NCBI RefSeq assembly: GCF_003573695.1
Contig: NC_039359.1
Span: 118,923,849 to 118,987,848 of the forward strand
Length of the DNA stretch: 64,000 bases
Direction of reading: 5' to 3'
Origin: Papaver somniferum
Lineage: Eukaryota > Streptophyta > Magnoliopsida > Ranunculales > Papaveraceae
Of this stretch, positions 21,336 to 34,494 are shown one piece after another. The stretch's first letter is position 1. Each line of letters opens with the position of its first letter. The translations under genes and the position numbers were made by a program. The notes beneath the pieces were generated by a model, which saw nothing but the letters and a program-made list of their open reading frames with translations, ran no database searches and was not told where the DNA came from.

Positions 21336-23891
21336 TGTTCATGGCAAAAATAAAAGTAAATGACACAGCAAGATTTTGTTAACGAGAAAACCGCAAATGT
21401 ATAAAAACCCCGGGACCTAGTCCAGAATTGAATACTCTCAGAATTAAGCCACTATACAAAATCAAACCAACTTAGTATAGTTGATACAAAGCAACTAAAC
21501 TTATAGTTCACCTAGTTTCCTCAGTATCCCTGCGCCTCCAACTTGTTAATAAGTCAAGAGCTTGGAACAATTCCTTTGGTTCGCATTCCAAACAGTAAAG
21601 GAACAACAAATTTGTTCAGTAACAACTCTTTTCAAACAACGTGACATGAGTTTGACAAAGGATCTTCCGTTTAACCAATAAACTCCTTTGTCGGGTCCTT
21701 AGATCAATCTCTCAACAACTACCGAAGTAATTGTTAGACTATGCAATCAATACTGTAAATCACAAAGAAGTGTATTGATGCCGATCTACTCAACTAATCA
21801 ATATAATTTATCACAAAGATAAACTGATTGTAGTTGGATCCCTTTCCAGCCGAAACAAGTATTGTGCAGACCAAAGATTATGAACCCAAAAATTCTTCAT
21901 GTCTTCAAATCTTCTTTAATCTTCAATCAGCACCTGCACACAATCAACTTGAATCTCTTGTGATCAATCACATACAAAACGGAGTCTGTTAACGTTGGAT
22001 TGTCACAAGATGTCTTTAAATCTACAAACAGTGTAAAGATCCCCGTAAAAACTTCGATCTAGTTTGAGTGAATCTTATATAAGAAGAGAAGATTTTCAAG
22101 CATAAACAAACTAGGTGCAATCAAAGTTCAACAACCATTAGTCAATCAAATCAATCGAAATCTAAAATAAACTGCAATTATCTAACTTCCCACCAACGGT
22201 ACTAATAGAGCCTGTCAATCCCAAAGAAGTCTTTAAACTGAGCGGCCGTAAGAGATTTCGCCTAATTAGGTTACTTTCCTCTCCGAATAGGCGGCTCCAC
22301 CAGTAACAACACAACTAGGTAGTTTTGCTGGATCTGAGGATTAGTTTGCTAGAAATGCAAACTTCAATATTTATAGACAAGGAAGTTTGGACACCAAGGA
22401 ATTTCCAAAACCGAATATTCTCAAAGATATGCAATAAACACAAAATCGGTTTTCATAATTCCTGGAAATGCACTGTCCAAATATTGACCGAAATCCCAAT
22501 AGAAAAATCTATAATCAGTAAATGCACATTACTAATTATTATTTTCTAAAGATATGCATTTAATTGCTGGAGATTAAATAGCATATAAAAATTAAGAAAC
22601 CTTAATTAAAAGATTCTCAATTTATTTCGATCTTGGAATTCTCCTTTAGCTATTAAGGAATATCTTTGAACAATTAATGATAAGAGTTACTGCACATGTT
22701 CAAAGTATGTCGACATATTTTACTTTGCAAGTCCTTTTTCATACTTACAATCTTGGAAACGATTTGCCACACTTCCAAACAAGTTTAGAATTAGTTCGTT
22801 TAAATCCCAAGAACTATATGATTGATTATCCTATCAAATCACCAATTATGGGTTTCACGGTTCTACCAAAACAAGTTCGGTTCTACCTCCATGTGAGTAC
22901 TGTGCATAGTCACGCTAGTTACCAAAATTCGGTTGATTAGGTACTAGGATCGGTTTCCCACAACTTATGGTAATTACCTGTATTCAGTTGCACATGTCCA
23001 TAGGATCGGTTCCCCCAAAACTACAAACTTGTTTCACATGTTCATAGGATTTGTTACCCCATCTACTAAAAACGTGTTGCACCTCTTACAAGGATCAATT
23101 CCCTCTTTTAAACGTGTTGCACCTCTTACTAGCATCGGTTCCCCAATGACTAGATAAAAGTTTCTATTTACAAAGCATCGATCATACCATCTTGAGTGAT
23201 TACTTAAGATCGGTTTCACTAATAAAAGTCATACCAATACATAAGTCAGGCCTTGTGAATAGTTTTAACAAGATACATAAACAAGTTTATGAGCAGTTAT
23301 ACTAAACACACATATTGGTAATTCAAAATATATTTGCTATGAATAACAATACCAATAATCCTAGCGATTTCCCTTTCGATTCACAAAACAAGTTTATGAA
23401 CTTACTTCCTTTAAACGAATATAAACATTGTTTCAAGGATGAAATCTTCACTCATACCCATTCATAATCACAATAACATTCATATGATCATGTCGATGTC
23501 TTATATACAAAATTTAGTGGTTAAGCAATAAATCTCATATTGTATTCCTTAATACTATGTCTAACTAGAGTTTCATACACAGCTTCGCAGTTATGTTTTC
23601 AATATGCACGACTTGAAAGATACGTTAGGGAAAGAAACAATTCAAGTCAAATATTACTAACCTCAAGAGGAAGGATGATGTTGTCGTCGTAGCTCCATAC
23701 TTCTTAACATTCTTCAAGTCTTCATGTAATACTTGTAAGTCTCAAATCTTAACACTTTCAAGCTAACCTATACGAAGTTGACTCTAGCATATAATCAAGC
23801 GACTCTTTAGATGAGTTTTGATTCACTAAAATATGACAACCAAACTTGACATACCAACGCTTGGTGGGTTCAACCGAGCTATGCTCTAACG
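21336..23891 (-). repeat. X-type LTR (-), 3' end missing, unit 1
   Basis: In - orientation the LTR starts TGTTAGAGCATAGCTCGG-like at 23891 (first base changed) and runs down to about 21336, where chromovirus DNA takes over. The last ~380 bp, including the GACCCCCGCTTTTTCA end, are lost. It matches 48475-50987 closely. It lies inside the Z LTR just before the TATA position. Confidence 0.8.
22941..23215 (-). repeat. Minisatellite in X LTR
   Basis: Imperfect units of about 50 bp are built on AGGATCGGTTCCCC with ACGTGTTGCACCTCTTAC or CACATGTTCAT words. The copy in unit 2 is at about 50037-50310. Other LTR subtypes have unrelated arrays at the same place. Confidence 0.75.
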
Positions 23892-25210
23892 GTCTTCAAA
23901 TCAGGTTTTACAATCAATGCTACCTTGGTAACAAAGCATTCAATATTCACCATTAGATGAAAACCTGATTAAACTCAAGCTATATCTTTCAACCGTTAGA
24001 TCGAATTTAGCTTGTTAAACACAAACGAAAAGTGACTTCATTTAGATATGAGTAACCGTACCTAAACTTGTACACCTTTGTTGGCTCAACAATAGTTAAC
24101 CAAAGTTAGCCATATGAACACTTTCATATCAACCATATTCATCTTAACCATAACTAGTTCAAATGAAACTAGTTCTAAAGTTGTTCAATTGTTTATATAT
24201 TCTCATATAAGTATACAAGACACAATTGAAGCAAAAACGATTTTGATTCACTCGAATCAAGTCATGAACATTATAGCCACGGTTCGCAAAAGATTTCATT
24301 CCTTACTATATAAATGTATTAGTTCATGAACAAACCGATTTTAGAACGTTATCCACTCAAGTATGCAAACGGGTACGCATACCTTAGTGGCCGGACTAAG
24401 TTTGGGTTCGCCATTATGCGAACTAGTACGCATACCACCAAACTCAGTAAAGTCCCAGAACTTGAACCTCACGCCAGTACGCGTACCGGTATGAGTACTT
24501 AGTTCCCGGACCTCTACTAAACCAACCAGTAATACTATGGTTCCCGTACTTGGGTCACACATATGCAAGTACGCATACTGTGCTTATATCCAATTGTTCT
24601 AAACTCTCATTTCAACCATTGAAACATTCTCGGAAGACGACAGTAGTTTTATCACGCAAACTATTAGCTTCAAAGCAATTTTCAAGTGATCGAATGATCA
24701 ATACGAAACATTTCGAGTCTACATCAAATGACTGTCTCACACAAATCATGTAAGATGTTACAAGCAGGAGATTTTCACATGATCATCTTTTGACCTTCGT
24801 CAAGAATATAAGATGAACTTGGTTAAAGAGAAAGCTTACCAACACATGTTTCGATAAATATGTAAAAGAGTTAAACTCAGCTCGAAATATCAAATGTGCA
24901 TAATTGAAGTCTATATAGTTATACGACTTTTGTCTCAAATAGGAGATAAAGTAGATAGACTTTTGAGTGATGTATGAGTTTAAGTCTCCGAATACCTTTT
25001 GTTGATGAAGTTCCACAAGCTCCCCTGAGTAGTTTTTCGTCTTCAATCGATGAATTCTGTGAAGTCTAATGCTCAACTACACTTTATATCCTAATCCGAG
25101 ACTTAGCTATAAGTAGACTAGAAATCAAGACTTATAGTTTTGGCAACTAAACTTGACAAACAAGCTTGAGATAGCAACGCTTGCGAGTTCTACCAAGCAG
25201 TACTCTAACA
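23892..25210 (-). repeat. Z-type LTR (-), 5' half, unit 1
   Basis: In - orientation this starts TGTTAGAGTACTGC at 25210 and ends at CCTGATTTGAAGAC next to the X LTR at 23891. The downstream half of the LTR is absent. It holds a minisatellite at about 24355-24580 with GTACGCATACC and GTATGCG words. It resembles the first half of the + element LTR (26477 onward), so the two form inverted arms around 25211-26476. Confidence 0.8.
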
Positions 25211-26476
25211 TTCACTTCAATCACATCTCTTCCATCATGGTTTTAAAGGAGAATTTCCCAAAGTTCAAATCATGGACATTTGCATAAAACACTTTTGTAA
25301 GAACATCAAATCCTTCACCGTGACCATCAAAGATGTCACCAAGATTATACTTTTCAAAACAAGATAATTTTCTAGCATGCAATTGATCATTTACCAACTT
25401 ATTTTCAAGAAGAAATACTCTTTAAATAATTTTAGCATAATCATTAGAACAACCATTATTCACAAAGACTATTCTACAAGAAGATCGGTTACTAGATTCA
25501 CAATTCTTCTTGTGTCCATGCTTTTTAATAACTTGAGACAATTCTTAGGATATTTCTTAGATTTTCCACTATCCCTAACCCTAACCATGATTTACTAAAA
25601 TAGTAAAATTGAAGAAGATGAGAAGGAGAACTTACTTAAAAACACCTTGCATGATAACCCTTTCTCAATTGAATCTCTAGCTTCCTTGAATCATGGATTT
25701 ATAGAGAAAAACTTAACCAAAAGGTACAAGAAAGGAAGTTGGTTCTGTAACCCTAGCTTTTTATCTTTACCCGTTCCTGAACAGTTAGAGGAGATAGGAA
25801 GTTCGTGACCCTAATATTATAAGGCATAGATGGGCGTGAACCATTCCCGAACCACTATGAAGTAATTGTTTTTTCAAGAAATGTGATAGATTGGTAAACT
25901 GATACATACTTTAATGTCTTATCAAATGAGTTATGAATTACAAAATATCTCAATTAGATAAACGATGATACCCCTAACGGCTTTACTCTTGTATGGACAA
26001 TTATTATGAAGTAAAACTCAACATAATTAAAATTATCCATAAGGTATTAGTAAATAACACAAAATATTGAAGAGGCTATGATAGATCACATGTAAAACCA
26101 AATACACAAGAAATTACTTATCTGATGCTTGCCCCATCTCAAGCTATATACATGATGGGGTGATTTTGCTTGTTATTACAAAGACATTGTGTGAGAAAAA
26201 TAATGCCCACGAATCATCTCAGAGTGATAGTCACCATCTTTTGTACATGTAGCATAATTAAACGAGTTAGAACTCTTGATCATGTAGTTGTTTTTAATTC
26301 TAGTTACCCTTTTGAATTGATGAACATATTTGGTTTCTTGACAATGGAAGTTGTCATCATCTTTGCAACTTTCCTTTTAGGGAAAGTGTAAGATATTTTA
26401 ACATGTCTAGATTGTCCACAATTGAAACACAACATGTTAGAGTATGAATAATGAGAGGAATTGCACTGTTTATGAT
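25211..26476 (-). pseudogene. Copia-type gag remnant between inverted LTRs, unit 1
   Basis: On the - strand near 26410-26450 a degenerate zinc knuckle is read, CFNCGQSRHVKISY, in which the last Cys is Tyr. The same change is in the unit 2 copy, so it predates the duplication. Further down, at about 25225-25400, an open stretch reads KYNLGDIFDGHGEGFDVL followed by KVFYANVHDLNFGKF, which I do not recognise. Between them are stops. I infer that it is the remains of a - strand element whose 3' LTR is the Z LTR. Confidence 0.5.
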
Positions 26477-27205
26477 TGTTAGAGCACTGCTCGGTCAAAC
26501 TCGCAAGCGCTGCTATCTCAATCTTGTTTGTCAAGTTTAGTTGTCAAAACTATAAGTCTTGATTTATAGTCTACTCATAGCTAAGTCTCGGATTAGGATA
26601 GAAAGTGTAGTTGAGCATTAGACTTCACGACGTTAATCGATTGAAGATGAAGAACTACTAAGGGGAGCTTGTGGAACTTCATCAACAAAAGGTATTTGGA
26701 GACTTGAACTCATCTATAACTCAAAAGTATATATACTCTATCTCTTATTTGAGACAAAAATCGTATAGCTATATAGACTTCAATTATATACATTTGATAT
26801 TTCGAGCTGAGTTTAACTCGCTTACATATTTCTCGAAATATGTGTTGGTAATCGTTCGCATTAACCAAGTTCATCTTATATTCTTGACGAAAGTCAAAAG
26901 ATGATCATGTGAAAATCGCATGGTAACATCTTACATGATTTGTGTGAGACAGTCATTTGATGTAGACTCGGAATGTTTTGTATTAATCAATTGATCACTT
27001 AAAAATTGCTTTGAAGCTAATAGTTTGTGTGAGACATCTATTATGCATACCTGTATGTTTCAATGATTTAAATTGGAGTTTATAACGATTAACAATGATT
27101 GGATATAAACACAGTATGCATACTTGCATATGTGTAGTCCAAGGCCGGCAATCTAGTATGCATACCTGTATGCGTACTGGTTGGTCAGGTGAAGTCCGGG
27201 AGCTA

Positions 27206-30200
27206 TGACCGGTTGTCAGCGTGCAAATATAACTCACTTCCTCACTCAACTAGAAATAAATATAGTACGCGATAGGAAAGAGTTCGTTCCCACAGAGAGA
27301 CTTTTGTTGTTATCAATTTTCAGTTTCTTAGTAACCAAAGGGGGGGGTTTGTTTTATCTAAATAAACAAAGCAATGAAAGTAAATTAAAAGCAATAAAAT
27401 AATTGAATAATCAATAAGGAGAAGATATTGGTTATGGGATAGTATCATTCACAAACATGTATTTTCATCAATGATTAGAATTGAAATTTAATCTCTCATC
27501 TATTAGAAGTCCTAGGATATCTTGATTGCAAGAGTATCCCTTTTATTTCCCGATTTTATCACAAATAACATTAAAAGATGATAATGTGAAATCTACTTAG
27601 AAAGCAACCTAAAGTGTAAAAGCACATTTAAGTTTAACTCCCTAAGAGCAATAAGTTCTATGAAATAAGACTAATCAATGCAAACAAAATGTGTAAAAGC
27701 ACTAATTCGTTTTATCCAAGGTTATGATTCATATGTGACTAGTAGGATGTATCACTACAAGCACTACCCATAATTATGCTACTTAAAATCAGGGACACAC
27801 AACTTTTTCGTATTGAAAACCCTAATATAGCTCTAGAGATGAAAGCAAATGGGATTGATTCCGGACTCAACCAATCAAACAATCAAATCATATAACAATA
27901 TAAACCATGAATCATAAACAATAAATTTTTGAGACAAAACTAATTCATTGATTTAAATAACATGCTTGAGAAATCAACTTTTATCCCATAACCAATAATT
28001 GAGTTTAATTACTCATAATAATGGAGTTCATCATAATCATAATCATAAAATAATTGAAGAAGATGAAAAATAAAACGAAAGCAAATCCTAGTTGTAGCTA
28101 TCTCCAAAGCTACAAGAATAATACGTGATTTTCAAAAGTTTTAGAAAACTTTTCTTTTTGTAGCTTTTCTCCCTTCCAAAATTAGGTCAAGTCTTCAAAA
28201 GCCCAAACTCCAATAGATATATGTCCACCAAGCCCATATGTGAGAAAAACCCATGTAGAAAATATGTCCAAAACCGTCGTCGAAAATTGGTCGGAAAACA
28301 GCTCAGGTGGCCGGCAAAGTCCACCCGGTCACCGGTCAAAGCAGTCAACACGGATCAACTGGTTCATCTGACTAGGTCCTAGGCCAGAGTTGCTATCTTT
28401 CACGGATATACTCAATGTTGCACCATGTTGGTGCATCACAGACTGAACTCCAGCCGCAATGGCATTTCACCAGGCAGTATCCTGCAATTCTAACCACCAG
28501 AGTAATGGTTTGCTTCCATCTCTTCTCAGCTCACTGCCACAAATCATCCATTTAAACACTTCTCAATCTTCCATTTCAATTGATTTATAACCATAATCAT
28601 TCCTTGCATCTTAGCGCACTACCACTTCAACCACCCAACTCAAGCTACAGCATTGCAGAGCCATGGCATCAACAATGTCACATTCATTCCATATATCTCA
28701 TCACCAGCACAACTCCCTTGTAATTTGCAGTATCACCAAGTACTCAGCTGTTCCATCTCAGGCCAATGATGCCTGCAATCCCCATCTGTAGCTAGAACCA
28801 GCATCAACTCAGTTCCAACATCTTGAACTCAATACAGTTCCTTGAAGCAGCAAACAACCCCTTGTTGTCATCTGCTTTGCACTTTGCCCTGCATTAGTAA
28901 CCAATCCACCAACATCCTCAAGTACAGTCTCAACTGCAATTTCAGCTCAAACCTAGTAGCAGCAACATAAACAAAGCCTCCTTGCTTGCAATCACCAACA
29001 CTTGCTCTTCCTGCAACTTCATGTGCCAACAGTTCAGCTCAATATCATCAGACCCATCTTCAGTTACAGCACAAATTCACCTTAATAACACCTTCAGACC
29101 ACAAACCCATCCTTAATTCATCATCATAATCTTCTTAACTGAAACAGCAACCACCAGATTCAATTTCTTCAGCTTTGCATCCTTCTCTGCAGCTGCAGAC
29201 TAACTGCATTCTCAGCTCCTACAATCACCAGCTGTACCTATTCCACCCCATCTGACCAGAACCAACTGCATATGCAGCTGCAACTCACAATTTAGCTTCT
29301 TCTCTATCTCTAGACACCACCGGTTCCAGCCACGATATCAACTTCCTGTAACTTCATAATCTGCAACATCGGTGCACTCATAGCAACAGCTTCACTTCCA
29401 TCCATTTGCATCTGTAGCTCCATTTCATGCATCACCAATTCAATTTTCTGCACAAACTGCTCGCAATACCAACAACAGCATCAACCTTAACTACTTTGCA
29501 GTCCACAACCATTTTATGCTTCAAAGTTACTCCATAATCCAGTTAGCACAACAACCTGCAATATATCAGCTCAACTCAGCTTCTCCTTGTAACCTTGTCA
29601 TTTGAGCAACTCCAGTTCCTGCAATCAGTTCAAACTCTGAACTTCATCTTCCATTCTCCATCTCAGTCAAAACCCATGTTCCAGCTTCAAACCCTCAATT
29701 CTTTGAAGCTTCCTCCAACCCTAGCTTTTATTTCAGAGGGATCTTCTCTTCTTCATCCATTTCATCTCAAAATCATACAGAATCCATAGTTCCTAGATCA
29801 GAAGCAAACCCTTAATTTATACCACCAACTTCAATTTCATCCTCAATTCAGAATCCATCTAAAACCCATTTTTGAACTCACACAATCGAACCCAACTCTC
29901 TTTTCTTCACTGATTCAAACACAACCCCTCTTGTCAGGTCCAATTCTTCGATCTCCATTTGCAATTCAATCAAACACTCATCAAATATGAGTTTCCCTAT
30001 TAAGCAGCAGCAGAAATCAATGGCATCAACATCGAGTTTTTCTCTCTTTATTCGATCCAGACTTCAATCACTGTCTCAATTTCATCTCCTTTTACCGAGT
30101 TTCACTGCCGCCATGGCTTCTCTCAATTTCGGGGGAATAATGGGAAGAGAAGAAAACTTCTCTTGAATTGAGATATTGGCACCATGCATTCCTGGACAAG

Positions 30201-30520
30201 GGCTAACCGCTTCGAACATGGCTTGTCGGTTTCCGAAAACCGACAGCTTAATTCTCAATTCAACTGTCAGTTCTAGGAGACTGACAATATAATTTTCTGC
30301 ATAACTCCTTTTGCATGACCTAGTCTGCTCCAAATATCGCCAGTGAATTGACATTTTTGCGCTTTTCGCTCCAAATGGACGTTTCTCCTTCTTTTGCTCC
30401 AAATGACTCCATTGCACCTAATAAACTCAAACTCAAACATAAGATACATAATTTTCAAGAAAAATAGCAAAGAAAGCATAAACTATAGATATAAAATTAG
30501 GTGTTTTACAACACCTATCA
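27206..30520 (-). repeat. 3' LTR of Athila element
   Basis: In - orientation the LTR starts TGATAGGTGTTGTAAAACAC (30520) and ends ACAACCGGTCA (27206). On the + strand, about 28380-30080 is strikingly poor in G. Just inside the LTR the internal side reads AAGTGTGGGAGAATT, the polypurine tract. Confidence 0.93.
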
Positions 30521-32546
30521 AATTCTCCCACACTTATACTTTGCTAGTCCTCGATCAAATCAAGCAAAACTTATTCTAAAAGATACATACAACTCTCATG
30601 AGGGTTTACTAGAGATATACCCACAAAACCTGCTTTTCCAACTTACTAGTTCTCCGTAAAGATAACATCCAACTCGCTAAGAAGACATAGAGATTCTGCA
30701 TACTAGTCATAAGAAGTTAGGCACATAAATGAACACAATCTCATCCTTAAAAGTTGAGAGAGAAATAACCATCCATTCTCGAAAGAAATTCGGGTTCGGA
30801 GTGATCGAAAGTCTCGACTCTGCCTCACAAGAAAGGGTTTTATGATATTGCTCTCAATAATAAATAGCTTTTTATGGGTCACACATGTGTCGAGATAGGA
30901 ATGAAGAGAGAATCATGCGACACGTTGAATGGTATGAAGGAAAAAACCCTACGAATTGTTTTGAAAACCCACATCTTTTATTCATTTTTGAAAACCCTTT
31001 TTTCTGACGATCTCTAAGAAAGGAAATCAACCACTTAACGAAGGTGGGAATATGCTTACTTACCTCGTTATCCGTTCGACGTGCATCTAGCACCACTCTC
31101 AGAGCATCCATAGAAACGTCTTCGGTCTTCAATCGGTGTCTTCATCTTCGTCTTCGGTCTTCAACTCTTGATGATGAAATCTTGAACTTCGTAGAATCTT
31201 GACAAAGTGATTCTTTCCTCTAATTCCTTGTTGCTTGAAACTTCATTATGGATATTTCTTCTTCCGTTGGCTTTATTGAATAAATACAAAACCAAAAACG
31301 AACTAAACAAACAAAAATATGATGCAATGAAATTTTTTTTCGACTTTTTTTTTTGATAATAATAAAATAAATACAAAATAAAAATAAACAAAATATGAAA
31401 ACTAATGATGAACCTAATAAAAATTTTCTCTTGTCTTTTTTTTTTTTGGCAAGAGAAAATGATACAAATACAAAATAAAAATAAAAATAAAAATGCAAGT
31501 ACAAAGGCCATGGTGTAAGTACTTTACCGCTCGATTCTCCACAACTCGTATGTCTCGATATCATAAACTTGTTGACTCTATTTTGATAATATTCGCTCTC
31601 GTACAATAGTCTTCAACTTGTAAAAAAAAAAAAAAAAATCTGCTCCTTGTCTTGTTGCTATACTTAAATCTGCTCATTTCTGTACTGTTGCTTGTAAACC
31701 TTAAACGTCTTCAACTTTCCTTCGAATTTGTGATGCTCCTCTTGTTGATGATGATGGTGTTTCTATGGACCTGTTGGTGTAGAGAAATAAAGTGGATGGT
31801 GCTAACTGCGAACAAGATTACAAGTGATATGTAAGTTAGCAATTCGATGTCACCATTCATGATTGATAAAATAGCACTCAAGAGATCAAAATAGTGCTTC
31901 TACTGGTGGGAGGTTGGGTACCTCACCATTCTACCCGGAGTTTACCTACGGTGACACACACTCTAAAAGCACAAATTTAGACATTTACAAAGAATTGAAG
32001 GTCGGTGCCTCTCATGATGTAACATGGGTAGTCTCCACTATAAGGGATCACAAATATAATACCGAATTCAGTCTGCACCTCATTTGCCACTGGGATGGTT
32101 AAATCCAACTTTAACTCTCATACAAGTAAGAAACCCGATCATGTTCTCTGTCATCTCTAAGTTCAGTCACTCTTATGAGAATCTCGATGTAATCTTAGCG
32201 ACATGTATACTATGTGACTCTAAACTAACCACAAGTTGGAGTTTTCTTATTCACTATTTCACAAAATAGTTGAAAAAAATCGAAAATTTTACAATACAAA
32301 TGCTTAACCACTCCCCCACTCTTAAACTTTACATTGTCCTCAATGTAAATTGAATCGTCCAAAGAAAGTCAAGGTGGGAAATTATAACATGATAATGACA
32401 AGAAATCAGAAAAAGTAAAAACAAAACAAGAAAAAGCTCAAAACAAGAAAAACGAAATAAATACAAGACAAGAAATACTCATCCTATGGGTTGCCTCCCA
32501 TTTAGCGCTTGGTTTAAAGTCGTCAGCCCGACTATCTCCTTGTTTT
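30521..32546 (-). other. Athila 3' noncoding region
   Basis: There is no recognisable ORF; an env-like gene, present in some Athila elements, is not seen. It contains the post-pol motifs AGCGCTAAATGGGAGGCAAC (- strand, about 32490-32510) and ACATTGAGGACAATGT with a G-run (about 32310-32345). T/A-rich runs lie at 31320-31450 and 31621-31638. Confidence 0.75.
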
Positions 32547-33925
32547 CTATGCCTCCTCCAGAGGGAGTGCATCCACAAAATTAGCTCTTTCCACCACTTC
32601 AGAAGTGAAATTCTCATAATATGGTTTCAACCGGTGCCCATTAACTTTAAGTTCCTTGCCTGTAGCTATGCTACGAATTTCCACTGCACCATGAGAAAAC
32701 ACATTAGTAACAATAAAAGGTCCAATCCAACGTGACCTTAATTTACCCGGAAATAAATGCAAGCGAGAATTAAACAAAAGCACTTTATGCTCAAGCAAAA
32801 TTGTTTCCTTAGAAATCATATTATCATGAAAAGCCTTCGTTTTCTCCTTATAATGCGTGAGCTTTCAAATGCATCATTGCGAAGCTCCTCTAGCTCTTGG
32901 ATTAGTTATAACTTCCTTTGCTTTTCCAGCCCCATCCATCTCCATATTGCATTGCTTAATATCCCAAAACGCCGTATGCTCAATTTCAACGGGTAAATGA
33001 CGAGTTTTACCACCACAATCCTAAGGGAGACATCCCGATAGGTGTCTTGTATGTGGTTCTATAAGCCCACAAAGCATCATTAAGTCGCATGCTCCAATCT
33101 TTCCTTGTTGGTTCACCGTCTTCTCTAGAATGGATTTCACCTCCCGGTTAGAAACCTCGGCTTGTCCATTTGTTTGGGGATGATAAGGTGTTGCAATCTT
33201 GTGCGACACATTGTACTTCTTCAACAAGCTTTGTAAGATCCTGTTTTTGAAGTGAGAACCCCCATCGCTAATTATGGCTCTTGGAATTCCAAACCTTGCA
33301 AAGATATTAGCTTGCACAAAATCTGAAACCACTTTAGAATCATTAGTCGGGGTGGCCTTAGCTTCCACCCATTTGAGACATAATCAACAACAAGTAAGAT
33401 ATAAAAATTCCCATGAGAGTTGACAAAAGGACCCATAAAATCAATACCCCATACATCAAAACTTCAATAAATTGAATAAAAGTTTGTGGCATTTGATTTC
33501 GGGCACCTAGATTGCCTGTTCTTTGGCACCTATCACAAGTTGTACAAAATATATATGCATCTTTAAACAAGGTTGGCCAATAGAAACCGCTTTCAAGTAC
33601 CTTGTAGCGGTTCTCTTACTCCCAAAATGTCCTCCGCAAGCATAGGAGTGACAAAAAGACAAGATAGAATTAAATTCGATTCGGGAACGCACCTTCGTAA
33701 TTGGTCACTACCTTGTTTCCATAAGTATGGATCATCCCATATGTATTGGTTCCCTAACCTCTTAAGTTTGTCCCTCTCAGCACGAGACAAGTTCTTTGGG
33801 ATTTGTTTAGACACCAAGTAGTTCACAATGTCAGCATACCATGGTTCCAAAGGCAATTGAGAATAGTTGCTCATCCGGGAAACTTTCACGCAATGGGATA
33901 GCTTCCTTGTCCACAGCAAGACGGC
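32547..33925 (-). pseudogene. Athila integrase remnant
   Basis: Fragments in three frames give the zinc-binding part (CGGHFGSKRTATRYL, then FCTTCDRCQRTGNLG, about 33490-33640), the core with [11 protein letters not shown] (about 33245-33285) and [13 protein letters not shown] (about 33135-33175; Asp and Glu of the DDE triad), and a C-terminal part ([18 protein letters not shown], ending 32547). The integrase would insert the cDNA. Several frameshifts and stops disable it. Confidence 0.88.
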
Positions 33926-34494
33926 TCAAATGATCCGCAACGGTGTTCTCAATTCCTTTCTTGTCTTGATTTCAATATCAAACTCTTGCAAAGTAGAATC
34001 CATCGTATGAGCCTCGGTTTCGCCTCTTTTCATTAGCAAGTACCTAAGTGCTGCATGATCAGAAAAGACAACAACTTTTGTACCAATTAGATAAGAGCGA
34101 AACTTTTCCAAAGCAAAAACAATAGCTAATAACTCTTTTTCAGTGGTTGTGTAGTTTTGTTGGGCCTCATTTAACGTTCTAGAAGCATAATAAATAGCAT
34201 GAGGTATCTTCCCCACACGTTGCCCAAGCACCGCACCAACCGCATAGTCACTTGCATCACACATGAGCTCAAAAGGCTTGCTCCAATCCGGTGGTTTAAT
34301 GATAGGGGCTGAAATCAAAAGTTCTTTCAAACGATTGAATGCCGCCATACACTTTTCATCAAAGTTAAAAACCACATCTTTTTGCAATAAGTTGCAAAGT
34401 GGTGATGCTATCTTGGAAAAATCCTTGATAAATCTACGATAAAAACCTGCATGACCAAGAAAAGAGCGTATCTCCCTCACCGTAGTGGGAGGGG
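33926..34494 (-). pseudogene. Athila RNase H and RT C-terminal part
   Basis: One open frame (184 codons) covers the RT connection (FLGHAGFYRRFIKDFSKIA) and RNase H (CDASDYAVGAVLGQR, TTEKELLAIVFALEKF and VVFSDHAALRYL). Catalytic Asp and Glu residues of RNase H are present. It is separated from the RT by a stop near 34490 and from the integrase by a frameshift near 33930. Confidence 0.9.

Noticed and set aside
22941..23215. CRISPR-like array
   Set aside because: Repeats are imperfect, spacers are not unique or of fixed length, and the setting is an LTR in plant DNA.
29595..29789. 64-codon open frame repeated at 40413-40607
   Set aside because: It lies in the two Athila LTRs, antisense to the element; duplication follows from the LTR pair.
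30521..32546. Env-like gene of Athila
   Set aside because: The longest - strand frames are Phe/Ile-rich translations of T-runs with no signal peptide plus transmembrane pattern typical of env-like proteins.
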